Part shown: positions 13,216 to 25,936 of the stretch, piece after piece | How the letters are laid out: each line of letters starts with the position of its first letter | Numbering within the stretch: position 1 is the first letter of the stretch | DNA from: Struthio camelus | Taxonomy: Eukaryota; Chordata; Aves; Struthioniformes; Struthionidae | Assembly (NCBI RefSeq): GCF_040807025.1 | Contig: NC_090981.1 | Span: forward strand, 36,125,817 to 36,189,816 | Direction of reading: 5' to 3' | Length of the DNA: 64,000 bases | Translations under genes and position numbers: made by a program | Notes under the pieces: generated by a model | What the model was told of the DNA's origin: nothing | Databases searched by the model: none | The model's input: the letters and a program-made list of their open reading frames with translations, nothing else

Positions 13216-16200
13216 GGGGTTCAAAACAGAATATTTTCTCTTCTTGCATACGTTATTTTTATTTATAAAACAGATTGTTATACTAATATTCAGACCATTT
13301 GGTATTCAGTCATAAATATTGCAAACATTAATATTAGATAGCAAAGTTAAATGCCAATCAAATCTGCTGAGCTTCTATAAATGTCATTAAAATTGAGAAC
13401 TCCCTTATGCTTCCCAACTTTAAATGATCAAGATTCTTTCATTTCAATATCTAGTAATGCTTCATTTTCATCTGAAGCAGCCAAGCTTCACAATTTTGGT
13501 CTGAACACTTGCTTTATGCAAGTAACAAACAAGGAAATTCTGAACATTTTGATATTCAGTCCCATACAGCTCAATACATTGGTCTGCCTTTTCTGGTATG
13601 TCAGCTGAAGCACACTGAACTACTTTGAATAACATTAAGCACACGTGTAGCTCTTCCATAGGTGAATCCTCAATCAAAATACACCAGACAAGTTAACTTT
13701 ATTTCTTGGGTCTTCATTAATGAATCACTTCCCACATAATACAATACTCCAAAAACATGTATCATCCATCAGACACTGTTTTGATCAGTTGCAGCATATA
13801 GGTAGAATACTCAGGCTAATCTTGTTCCTCTGGTCATAGAGTAAGTGACAAGATGCAGATGATTTCCTTGTAGGAAGGCCCTTTTCGAAAAGTACATTTT
13901 CTTCAAACCATGGTCTACAGTGATAAATCTTTCGGGAGCATTTCCTGTAAGACAGGCTATTCTAACTTAAGAACACTATGACTTCCACAAGAGCTTAGTC
14001 TTCCCTGTGCAGCTGTAGTTCAATATTTGATTCCAAATAATTCCGCTTGGCTGTTGTCTAATGTGTTTCCACATGTTCCTTCCGATTACTTCATGTGATT
14101 TACACTGGGGAGCAGATCTACCTGGCAGTATTGAATGAAATACCAGAAATATAGTACATGACTTCAGTGGCATATTCTTCAAGGAACTATGCTAAAAAAA
14201 AAATCACACCTTGAGGGCAGAATTGACTAAGACATGCACCAAAGAGGTGTTGATCTGTCTCAGAGCTGATCAGTCTGCATTGCCATGCACCTCTGCTTCA
14301 AACCACTATCCCATAGAAGCTTATGAGCAAGCTTGTTTTCTGTTCTTTGAAGCCTAAAACATTCCTAATCAACTTCCATGCTGCCATCTGGCTACCCCCA
14401 CTGAAAAAATGTAACCACTGCCAGGGATCAACTGATGCCTGTTAAGCAACACCCACACTTTCTTTCCTGAATTCCAACATGTGCACCTTGATGGGCTGGG
14501 AATGCTTTAACATTACAATCTTTAATTCACTGGGTAGTTTCCTGATGGATACCTAAACACATGTAAGAAAGCATGAAGTAAACAACTAAATACAAGCAGT
14601 GCCAGAAGTCTTTGCACCATCTGAGGTGATTACACAAAGTTTAAGTAGTATAAGTTTCTGATCCAGTAATTTATGCCTGACTGGTTGATGTACAGATTGA
14701 TGCAGGTTAAACTCAGGTCTTTCCTCATTTTCCAGAGACATCCAGGATACAGGAGATTGAAAAATAAGGATTTCCAAGCAGATCATGTTTTAGTTCTCTG
14801 GATAAATATTTGTTTATGCTTCCTGTGATCAGCTAGGCAAAGTGTAACCTTTTTATGGTACTGCTTATCACTGATACACTGGTAAAACACACCAATGTTT
14901 AAGAGTTTAACTGAAATTTGGAAATATTCCTATTATCAGAAAAAATGAAATTCTCTAGCATCTGTTCAGATGGGCTGTTATATTTTTACCAAGCATTACT
15001 GCAAAAACACTATTTACCTAATCACTTTTTGATTCCTGAAATTATATTTCACAAGACTTTCCTAAAAAAATTAGGATGACAACTAAATGTTAAACATGCC
15101 AAACGTAAAGAACTGTACAGTTCTTGGAAAATAACTTAGTTTACTGCATCTCCAATCTGGCTGTCCAACCTCCAGCATACAATTTCTGGAGGCACACTGC
15201 CATTATGACAAAAAATACCATCTCTGAAGAGATGATTTGGTCTTGTAATGTTTAGTGGCTCCATTCAAACCAAAGCAGGAGCTCACTGGCTTGTAGGTCA
15301 GAGAAACAGGAAGATGAGAACTCGGCAAGAATTGTCTGCTTGCTCTTCTTGTGCAGTTATTGTTGATAAGTAAAGTTGCAGTCTTATTTTTTCTACTCAG
15401 ATGTGCCCACCTCTTCATTTGCAACATGTCACTGATATTGTATACAGTATACAGCAACTGAGCTTTTCCACTGAACACCTGCTAAATCACTAAGAACTCC
15501 TCTATATCTTGGTAACACAAGTTCAGAGCACTTCAAGCTAGACTTATTAGAAGTTAAATTCAAAAAGAATGCTTACCAAAATTGCATTATTCTGAAAACA
15601 AAAGTGAAAAGCCTTCCACAAACCTTCCATCTAAACTGCTCTTAACTTCAAAGACCTCAACAATTTGTTCAGACTAAAGAAAAATACAAAATAGTTCCAG
15701 GTGCTGCACACAATCTCATTTGTTTTCCCAGTTCACAGGTAGGTGACAGGTATTCCCTCTGAATAGAGGGGAAAACTATTTGAAAACAGTTTGATGTTTT
15801 TCAGCAAGAGTTGACTCTTCTCTGAAATTCCTTAAGTAAAAGCTGAAGTGTTCATTCACATTGCTTACTTCTTCCCCCTCAAGATCAAAGGGATATTCCT
15901 TGATTAAAGATCTGTGTAGATTAAGGACCCACAATAAAAGTATGCTTCCAATGGAAAGCAGTAAGGCCAGAATCTGTCCCAGAAGAAACTATCCCCCACC
16001 TTTATCAATTTATTTTTCTGGCTGAGATAAACCCTGGCATCCATTCTTGCTGGTAATTGCATCTATAAAGCAGCATTTATCTTAGCACTCTGATGCTAAT
16101 ACAGTGATCCCACAGACTCAAGCATGTGGAGAGAAAAAAGACATCAACTGCTAACACAGATGAGAATATGCACTCTTTTCAGAGCTGGTTTGCAAGGAAA

Positions 16201-19200
16201 AGATCTCCTCACAGCACCTTTCCATTTCATTTATTCTTTGTCCGAAGCAAAAGTTAAGGCCTTCAGAATTCCATTCTTATTTGTAATGTTTGGTCTGCAA
16301 CACCTTTAAGCTGCACGCCAGTTTTTTAATGTGACATTTGTGGAGTTGCTTTATCTCCCTCTTCCATGTGGCACCTGAAACTTATTTCAGTACACTAGAT
16401 GAAAGGAGATAGAGAAACAAGCATCTTAATTGTGCTAGACTGCAAAACACCCTAAAACAACTGTATAAGAGTCCTGTACATGATTTGTTAAACATTATAA
16501 AATATGATCTAGGTATTGCAGAAGTCTGCATTGATGCAGCAACATCACCTGATACAAAAATATTGCTAGAAAAACATAATCCACATATCACTTACAAGTG
16601 CTCCCACATAGTCTTTTAATTTAAAGATACTCCAAGTTCAACATCAGAAGTAGTTAAAATAAGTAATAAAAGATTCCATGAGAAAGGGACATATGAAGGA
16701 AAATACTGAGATACATGTTTAAGGCATTACACCATAAATCAATAAATTCTTTTAAAAATCTGTAAAAGACTAGCCAGCAATCTCTTAAACTTGCTTCCAG
16801 CGTAAGCCCACCATGTGCGGTGCTTCCCCATGCTTTGTTAATTTACTTCAGTGGCAGAGGGAGGAAACCAACAAAGTTCTGTAACTATACTGCATAGCAC
16901 TATGTAACCATGGAAGCATTTGTCCACTTGTCACAGCCTCTCCAGAATGATTCAGCCATTCATTTCATTGAATCAATATTGAAGTTTTTAAGATTTATTA
17001 TTTAATGGTGAAGGAAAACTAACAAATTCCTTGTTGCTTCTCATTAAACCCACCTCGTCACAGTAGGCATAATACTTAACCAACACCATATTAGTAAAGT
17101 GGTTACAATGTTACTGTCTCTCCTTATGGAGAGATTACTCAATGTATTTGCATTAACATGCCTGATACTCTCTGAAAGAGAACTTAGATTTCTGACACAT
17201 TCTGCTGAATCAAAGACAAGAGCTGTAGGAAAGCAGGGATAAAAGGAACCTTAAAATTCATTTAAAAGGCTCCTGTTAAAGAATGTTTTAGAACCCTTTC
17301 TTAAGGCACAAACTGGACACACGTAGTCATGCTGTAAATGCTTAAAGTTGAATGGAATGACTTATTTTAGAAGCATTTTCATATCTGTTAAAGTATGATA
17401 AAGTTGTTAATACAACTCAATGCCTACCTAAAGTGACTGACAAAGGCAAACAGAAAGACAGCATGTTTTGTATGAAAAACAGCTAATTCTTAAACATCAT
17501 GCTGACAAATTCTAGTTTCCAGGTGATTCTAAGTACACAATACCTTTCTATGAAAGTATCAACTTTACAAGGAAAATATCTAGGAAAAGAAAACATAGCA
17601 AGATATGCACACTTACAGTACCATTATTACTACTAATACCAAGACTAGAGAATATTAACTCAATGTATTACCTTATACTTGCATATAATTACTGATGAAA
17701 ATTAAAGGCACCTTGCATGAACACTTCAAATGCTTACCAGTAGGACATGCCGTGAAGGCCATACTTGTTAATGCATTAAAATTTCTCAGGACTATGAATC
17801 AGATCCTGACAGGAGATAAAGTCTTCCTGCTCCCACTCCCTTTTACTGCTCCTTCCTCCTTTAGGAGCTGGTCAGCTTACTCCATACTGTTCCAGCTGTG
17901 AGGAGCTCAAAACAAAGGAAGTAATACAAGGGTATTCCAGGCAACTCCTTCACTTGCCTGTTTTCCTGTAGGCAGAACAGTAGAAGGATGGAAGAGCCCA
18001 TGTAGTTGACTAGCACCACCTGCACCAAGGTGATTTTCCACACAGTGAAGTAACAAAGGACTGTTTGTCAGTGAAAGCTTTTCTCAGTTTTAGCTGTAGC
18101 AATGCATCAATACACCTGCAAAGACAGCTGTCTGTACCGGTTGGCTTTTAACAGAGGAACTCTCTGTATTAGTGAAGATACAGCAGCAGCTGTGCAGCAG
18201 GGGCACCAGTACAACCAAGTATCTGTACAGATGAGGCCAAAGAAAGCTTCTGCCACAGCTCAAATCCCAATGCTTAAATATCATATAACAATCAACCAAT
18301 ACTATGCAGGGGGGAAACTATATCAAAGTCCTTTAGATTTTTTTATTTCCAAAATTAAGAGTTTGCTAGAGTGCCATAAAGCCAGCACTCTGCAATCAGA
18401 AAAGGACAATTTGAATAAGCATGAGTCTTGGTGCAGCACTACAGTAACAGTTTAAAATAATCAGTATACACATTATGAAAAAAGGAAGAGTCAAATTGGA
18501 TTCTATAAGTTATAGATCAAAGATAAGCAAAAAACAAGGTTGGAAAGAAAATCATAAATTTGATAAGTACATTAAGTGTCTAAAAAAATCTAAAGACTCA
18601 AAAGAAAATTTAGACTATACATGTTAGTGACAACTCAAGAAATTTCATACAACTACTTCTCTGCTACATCTACTGGCAAAGTACTCCTCATTAGCACACC
18701 TGCTTCTGATTCTTCTTTGGTTCCAGCTCTCTGCCAGCACTTAAAAGTACATGGATTTTCAGAAATGCAAAAGATGAGTAAAATAAACTATACTGAGAAC
18801 AAATTACAGCAAAGGTATAGACTCAGTACTAGTCTAAGAGTAAAACTTTACTACAGGTGCTGACTACAAGCAGAATGTTCAAATACATGTGAAACATCTA
18901 CTTTAAAGGCTCATGATAGTGTTTTATCACACAGGGGTGATAAAAATAAAAGCATTACCCATTTCCTTAGGGCAAATATTTTCAAAATTACTGACATGAA
19001 AGTTTTGTATGGAGATTCCAAAATGCTTAGCTCTGAAGAATGGTAGCTCACAGATGTTCATTTTTAATACATCCTGAAACATTACAGAAAAGTTAAAGGA
19101 GTGCTAGTCTTCTAGCAATCAAAGAAAGTGGAACACCCCAGCAATGGAGTGTCAGGTAGCCTGGCAACAAACCTAGCCAAAATAGCATGAAGGTTGGCAT

Positions 19201-19837
19201 GGGATTTCAACTATAAGGTGGTAAAAAAAATAATGTAATAAATATCTGATCTTACAGAAATAGGGCAATTTGGTTCAACTTTGAGGCACATTTGAATGAA
19301 GGTCACTGTGCTGACGTAACAGAATTGTTATGGAGGACAGCCTGGAGGACTTACGTTTTAATCCCAGTATCATACAATACAGACACTGTGCAATGCTAGT
19401 AAAGTATCTATAAAATGGATTAATCTCACAGATCTCAAAAAGCATTCTCTGGTAAGTAATCATGAACAAAATATGAATTACTTCATAAATAAGAACAGTT
19501 ACATAGTTCAACAAGCATCATAAATTATCTGATGCGCCTCAATTTTCATGTAAATATAAAAATCACACCTGGATGTTGGCAAACATCAATTTTAGCAGAA
19601 AAATTATGGTATTAGTAGCTCACCTGGTAAACAAGTCCCTTTAAAACAAGTTCCATTATCATTGCCAAGTACTTTCAAAACCAGAACATAGATTATTCCT
19701 TACAAATGGCCTTTGGGATCATTTTCATGCACAGAAATTAGCAGAGAAGCAGCTCACCATAAGCGTCCAGAGTGATGCTGTGACAGGAATAAAACAGAGC
19801 TAACCTTAAGATGTATCAACAGTAGATTAGTAGTAGT

Positions 19838-19853
19838 TTGCGGGGGGGGGGGA
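19838..19853. repeat. G homopolymer run
   Basis: A run of about ten or more G residues after TTTGC. Length in the genome is uncertain because such runs are error-prone in sequencing. Confidence 0.8.
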
Positions 19854-21246
19854 ATGACAAGGGGTGGCAAGGGAAAGGAAGAGTAATTCTACTTTTGTAT
19901 GTAGCAGTAATGGTATGGATATTTGAAGCTACATAAAGTTCCAGTGTCCACATTTTAGAAAGGATGCTGCAAATTCAGTAAGGATGCAAATAAGTCCCAA
20001 GAACTGAGTGTTAGACAAAGAGAACAAAACTTGAAAAGCTTAAAATGTTCAATTCTAAAAAGGAAAAAGGAAAGACTTGACTACAGGGTAAAAATTCCTT
20101 CAGAGAAAAAGCAAGTGAGCATTAAGGGATTCTTCTAGTCAAGAAAAGCATACCAAAAAATAGATTCTTGACTTACCTATAGATTCATACTGCTAAAATT
20201 GAAAGGAATCTGAAAATCTTAGAATACTTAAGTTACACCACTACAGATATGTATCCGTCAACATAGGCATACAAGTAGGTATTAAGAGCCTTATATGAAA
20301 GTCTAAAAGACTTGAAAACAATTTTTAGACTAATTTATTCTTATATACCACCTTCAGTGTTACTGATTTCACTGGGAGATTTTCTTATTCAGAGGACAGC
20401 TGCACTAAGCTCAAAATAAAACACAGATCAGAAACAAGTATGCAGTCCTTTATCGACTTTTGAAAAATATCAGACAACCAATGCACCCTACTGGCTATAT
20501 TACAGAAAATTCACAGCACATTCCTATTATGAATAGGTTATAATTTACTAATTATAAATAAAATTAAGTAACCAGTTCATGTTCATTAGCCAAAGCAAAG
20601 CAGCCAAAGCATGCAATATGAAATTGGGAAATGACAGTTTTAATCAAAGATTACTATTATTCATTCTTAAACTGTATCAATGCTAATTTAAATGATCGAG
20701 TCTGTTTGGGGTTTTTAACCAATTTAAGAGTGAAATTGAATCTTACTGACTAAAAAAAGGTTTCTGCCAACTCTGAGAATCAAGGCCCAGGTTATAAGAA
20801 TTATACACAAGTAAATGTATACATGCAAATGTTTCCACTGGAAAACAGACTACTCTGCAAGTCTCTGCTGATTTAGCATTTACTTCTTGCATACTTCTAA
20901 TTCTTAGCTCATCTTATTGTATCTTACAATTTTGTAGTCAGACACTGCCTTACTCTTCAACTGAATTCTGCTGGAGCTGCTGACTTACACTGACACAGTT
21001 GTTTCCTATGAAACTTTAACACCATTCCCAACTACCAAGCAGGGAAGCAGAAAAAGATGAACAAAGGCTATAGATTTCTTTCTGCATGAGCCTTTTAATG
21101 GTACATGGCTTATCACTCCTTTTAAGTGATAAAAATACACATTTAATTACTTAGCTTTAGCCATCTCAATGTAAGCCTAGCCCTAGGTCCCGAAACACAG
21201 AATGACTCAGTGACTTACAAAAATTAGTGAAGGGACATGACAGGTG

Positions 21247-21281
21247 TCTTTACTAAAGAATAAAAGCTTCTTTAGTAAAGA
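21247..21281. repeat. Perfect inverted repeat, 14-bp arms, 7-nt loop
   Basis: TCTTTACTAAAGAA (21247-21260) and its exact reverse complement TTCTTTAGTAAAGA (21268-21281) flank the loop TAAAAGC. The stem is too short for a typical microRNA precursor. Confidence 0.9.
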
Positions 21282-23979
21282 GACTTACAAAATGTTAGCT
21301 CTCCATCATCTTGCTTATAGTTCCTTTGGTATAATCTCCTTAAGATCTTTTATATTCCTATAGGTATACTTTGATTCCTAACTCCGATCAAGCCACACTA
21401 GATATCACGTGACCAAAGGGAACATAAGAGATCCCTGCAGTCACTCTTGGAATGCCATGGAGCGATTAACACTGACCCTGTTCCTCATTGAGAATGCACT
21501 ATTAGGATATGCAAAGTAACTTACATGGCGATGGAGAAAGGCTGTATTCCTATTAGCATTCATGGGAGCTATGCAGCTACAGTCTTGTTCATCAAGTTTG
21601 GAATATACCCTTTTGTTATTGATGGGAAAATGTCACTAGTAACAAATGGTTACACACAGGGGTATAGCAGGGTCAAAGCAAACTCCAATACTTCCCCCCC
21701 ACATCCCCAAAGACAGTGCTGCTTCAGCAGTTCTTTTTTGACCTGATGGCACACCTCTTTAGATAAAAGAAATAGTGAAATCCCCTGCCCTGACCTCTTC
21801 TGTAGCCCCACTACCCAAAGATTAAAGAAAAATGCAAAGCCTCCCAAAGGATATGCCATTAGTGGCATATACTGGGACAATCAGACACTGATGTAGGCAT
21901 CACTAAGTATGAAGTCTGCCTTCAAACTCCTCTCAAGGTCCACCCACAACTCTGATCAGTCTCATAAAACAGTCTTTCAACAGCATGAATAGGGTCTGAG
22001 TCATCAGTTTCCCAGCTACAGACAACTACAGTTGCTTCATTTCTACACTGAAAGCTTCCTTTAAAAACAAAACTGGTTGGTACTGCAGATATTCTCTGCC
22101 AGATGGCCCATGACACTTCTTGAGATGGAATCCCTATTTACTAAGTTACAATTTTTTTTTATCAACTTGAGATCAAGATTGCATTTAGGGTTTATGGGAA
22201 ATTCATTCAATCTTGTCAACTGCAATAAGGCATATTACTCTTGCTGGAAACAGAGTTGGGGGACAATTCAAATTCCTTACAATCTGCATCTTCTGAATTG
22301 CATAAAACCATACTGGTACTACTACAAGCATGTGCACATTTGATCTGACAATCCAAACCAGTCTTTGTTGTATAGAAGCTGTTTACACAGTAAACCTTCA
22401 ATGCAATTAGCACAAGCTGTGCATTTGACCCATGTTAGAAACAAAGCTTATTCCTGAGCAGGAATCAACTGGGAAGATGCTACAAAATACTCTGAAGAAA
22501 AGTGGAAATAGCCCTGGTCAGGCTCCTAAACTATTTAGAGATAATCTCCCTACTTGTAGAAAGCTGTTTTGAGGCAATTCTAATCACACTGCACAGCTAG
22601 AGCTATATTATAAGAAATGCTGCATAAGGAACCACATAAATCAGCTTCCACTCACTTGTCCAACTCCCTGCCAGAAACGCAGCTTCCTATTTACAGTTTT
22701 AGCAGTACAGTTTGTTCCACATATCTTTAGAAAAGATAGCAATCAGTCCTGCCCAATCTGGCCAGCTCTTATTCTATGTTTACCATATAGTTCTGTACCT
22801 GAGAGCATTTATAGTCTTCCATGTAATCTTTTCTTACTTACAAAGAACATCTGTGCTCTTGACAGGACATCATCCTGAATAGCATTACTTTTCTCACTGA
22901 TTCTGCTTCCCTAGAGAGTATCCATACAGCCTAGGATCACTTAATAAGGACTTTTGCATCATCTATCCCTCATCTCCAGTAAAGCAATATTTTAAGGACA
23001 AATACATTGAGAATTATTTTTACCTTTAAAAAGAACTAGAGCACATTAACACATTGCACACCCCGATGATTTATTTTAGTGTCCAGGAAATACTTCAGCC
23101 TTTCTCAACTTTTGAGAGCCTGATGTATATGACACTATAGACCCATACAGTCACTAGCTCTTATAACAGACTCAAGACATCTGTTTTCAAACTAAAGTCA
23201 TAGAAGAATTCTGCCTTTCTTAAATTCCAAGCACAAGGGCAATCCTAGCCCAGGCTAGAATCACAAGGGCAATTTGTAGCCTTCTCAGTTGCACAAGAAA
23301 GTCTGAAAACATCATATAACAAAACTCAAACAAAAGGCAAAAAATTATTCAAAAATCATTTTGAATTAATCACTTTATGACCAGACTCACAACCATATTT
23401 CTCTTCAGCAACTATGCAGTCAACCGCTCCAACAGGTTCAGATTAACCTCAGCACTGCCAGCCTTTAGGCAATACCATATTTACTCCCGTGACAAACAAA
23501 AACTTACTTACTTCCACCACATTAAACTTACTAGTTACTTTTCTGCCCCTTGAGATAGCTTTATTACCTCAGCAACTGCCACAGCTGCTGACAGCACTTA
23601 CCTTTAAGAATGAAAATGCATACATCAGTTTGGGAAGGAAAAAGGGCAAAATACCTAGAAGCTGCAAGACTTACCTTACAGTTTCTTTCTTGTGAAAAAA
23701 GAATCTATCAGCATAGGCTCAGCTTCCTACCTTTATCTCTGCACTACTATTCCCCAGGAGAAAGGAAAGATATGAAGGGACAAAGAGAAGGTACAGGGAA
23801 ACTGCTGACTGAATAGCAATGCAATAGGAATCAAGCAGGACTAGAAGACACAAAATTTTGAGGTGCCAAAAGCTACAGGCAGAAAAGGCTCTTAAAAAAA
23901 GAAAGGGCCCAAATACTTGACATGTTCACATCTGAGCAGCCTTCATTTCTCCAAAATGGAAATCAGTCAGATTATTTTT

Positions 23980-24195
23980 TTCTGGATGAAAAACCTTCTT
24001 TCCTGTGATGGTGACAGAGCACTGGAACAGGTTGCCCAGAGAGGTTGTGGAGTCTCCTTTGCTGGAGATATTCAAAACCTGTCCAGATGCAGTCCTGGGA
24101 AACATGCTCTAGAGGACCCTGCTTGAGCAGGGAGGTTGGACTAGATGATCTCCAGAGGTCCCTTCCAATCTTGGCCATTCTGAGATTCCATATGT
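23980..24195 (+). mobile_element. CR1 LINE, 5'-truncated 3' end
   Basis: This is the typical 3' end of an avian CR1 retrotransposon. It carries, in order, CACTGGAACAGGTTGCCCAG, AGAGGTTGTGGAGTCTCC, a 'ggagatattcaaaacc' block, GTTGGACTAGATGATCTCC, AGGTCCCTTCCAA and a short 'attctgagattcc' tail that stands for the CR1 terminal octamer repeats. Only the last coding codons and the 3' UTR remain, as in most CR1 copies. It is the best taxonomic clue in the window and points to a bird, with crocodilian or turtle less likely. Confidence 0.92.
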
Positions 24196-25180
24196 ATTTT
24201 AAGAGATTAACTCACATGTAACTCCATATACCTCAACAATTCTCACTACCCCTCTCCCAAGCTACCTCTCCCAGTGTAGACTCTGCTCTTCAGCCTACCT
24301 CTTGCTAGACATGTAACTCTTAAAGTCACAAGCCACAAAGCCTCTTTGTGCTATTTACCCCTACTGGACAGGGCTAATGGATGAGAACAGACCACAGGCT
24401 GCCACATGGTCTCTCCAGCTGGGGACAGTCAGGAACATAATTACCAGAAAAAAGCTTTGGGTTCAACCCCTAGTTCATTACCTGCAACTTAAACTTGTTC
24501 TCCAGGCCAGGAGTTCCTAGTCTGGCAATAGCACCTGTGCAGTATCCATCCAGACAGAAGGAACCACAAGCAGCTGCTAACCAGTTAACTACCAGAGTAT
24601 GCTACTAAGATTCTTGAAAGACCTGCACTTAATTCAAATTATGAGCCTAGAAGTACAAAACAAAGGCACTTTTTCAACACTTCTCTAAATCCCTCACCCT
24701 TTATAGTCAGATATAGGATTACACAGGTGGGGGAGCACTGCACTGTTGAGCACCATTTGCACTAACCACTACATCTCAGCCTCTAGCACTGAGGCAACTC
24801 AAACAAGGGTTCCCATAACTAGGCTGTAAAAGCTAAGAAGTCATAGTACTCAAGCACACTTATGCATGCCAGGTGTGAGAAACTAAAACACAATATAGCA
24901 GGGCAACACTCACAGCAGCCTATTAACCACAGGAACAGCCACCAAAAATCCACTTGCCACCCAGGCAGCTCCTCAGACTCAGCCTAGCAGCCACTCGCAC
25001 TACAGCAACGACAAAATCAGGCCCCAAAAAAGCCCCTCAGCAAGGCAGGGCCAAGCCCCTGCAGCTGCCCTCACACAAATACCACCCCAAGTGGCCTACA
25101 GTGAGGCCAGAGGAGCCGCCCCCTACTGCTGCCCCAACAGCCGCCAGCGTCCCCTACGGCCACACCCTCTAACAACGGCC
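24196..25180. other. Upstream region of LYSMD3, C-rich on plus strand
   Basis: No exon recognised. From about 24.9 kb the plus strand becomes rich in C and poor in G, then switches to G-rich at about 25.2 kb. Such a skew change is often seen around divergent transcription start zones. The proline/alanine-rich open frame at 24954-25172 is a by-product of this composition. Confidence 0.5.
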
Positions 25181-25830
25181 ACTCTCCGAGGCGCAGCGTC
25201 ACGCGGCCCCTGCCTTTATAGCACCTGCGCGAGGCGGGCGGCGGCGCGCGAGCCCTTTAAGAGCGGCCGCTGGGCGGGCGCGCGGGTGGCTACAGGGGGC
25301 GGGCTGGCGCGCGCGCGCTGCGGACGTGGCGGTGGGGCTGGTGGCAGCAGCGGCCGCGTGAGGGGCGCGCTTGGCCGGTGGCCGCCATTGTCATGCGGAG
25401 CTCCCCGGGCGGCGGCAAGTACGGCCCTGCCGGAGCGGGTGCGCCCGCCTCGGTCCTTCCGCGCGCTCTCTCGTTTCCCGGGGGCGGCCCTTGGCCGCCG
25501 TCCGCTTCCGCGGCCCTTCTGGGGAGGAGGGGCTGGTGGCGGGGCCGGTGTTGGCCCTGCCGGAGAGGGAGGGAGGGGCCGTGCGGGCCGGGGCCGGCGG
25601 GGAGGCCGGTGCTGCCGGGCCGCGCGGAACGTGCCACGTCTGCGGTCTGGTCCACAGAGCCCCCGCGGGAGGATGTCCGGGAGGAGCCCGAGCTGCGGCC
25701 TGCAGCTGCCGGCCGTAGCGCAGCCCCCGGGCGGCGGCCACCTGCACCCCTTCGGGAGCGGCGCCGACGGCGAGGGCCCCGAGGAGGAGGTGGAAGTGTA
25801 TGAGCTGCGGCCGCGAGGCAGGGAGAAGGT
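25180..25830 (+). promoter_or_regulatory. LYSMD3: CpG island and promoter of LYSMD3
   Basis: A dense CpG island with several GGGCGG-type GC boxes, a GCGTCACG element at about 25196 and long GC-only stretches, ending in the first coding exon of LYSMD3. The transcription start probably lies at 25.2-25.4 kb, where strand composition becomes G-rich. A splice-acceptor-like CCACAG ends at 25657, 15 bases before the start codon, so the 5' UTR may be spliced from a non-coding first exon further upstream in the island; this is inferred. Confidence 0.75.
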
Positions 25831-25936
25831 CCGGAGAAGCACGTCTAGGGACCGGCTGGATGATATTGTTTTATTAACAAAGGATATACAAGAAGGGGAC
25901 ACTTTAAACGCGATTGCGCTTCAGTATTGTTGCTCA
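25673..25936 (+). CDS. LYSMD3: LYSMD3 coding exon 1
   Basis: Runs from ATG at 25673 to TGCTCA, followed by a strong GTAAGT donor at 25937. It encodes residues 1-88, including the Gly/Pro-rich N-terminus and the first half of the LysM domain ([17 protein letters not shown]). Confidence 0.93.

Larger units (their letters stand above)
11961..23975. other. Intergenic stretch between 11.96 and 23.98 kb
   Basis: Twelve kilobases with no recognised gene. Open frames are short and unlike known proteins. Features seen are a purine-rich block at about 13094-13215, a G-run near 19841, a perfect hairpin at 21247-21281 and a 9-bp hairpin near 18920-18947. If ADGRV1 starts near 10.4 kb, this is the space between two divergent promoters and may hold regulatory DNA, but nothing specific can be claimed. 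Confidence 0.5.

Noticed and set aside
12793-13268. Two adjacent plus-strand open frames, one very basic
   Set aside because: The second follows a purine-rich low-complexity block and the first matches nothing known.
18102-18455. 117-codon open frame on the plus strand
   Set aside because: No recognisable domain, no promoter or exon context; judged random.
24466-24480. GGGTTCAACCCC, like a tRNA B box
   Set aside because: No A box or cloverleaf could be built around it.
25216-25902. 228-codon minus-strand open frame across the LYSMD3 CpG island
   Set aside because: Shadow frame of high-GC sequence opposite the real LYSMD3 exon; Pro/Ala/Arg composition only.
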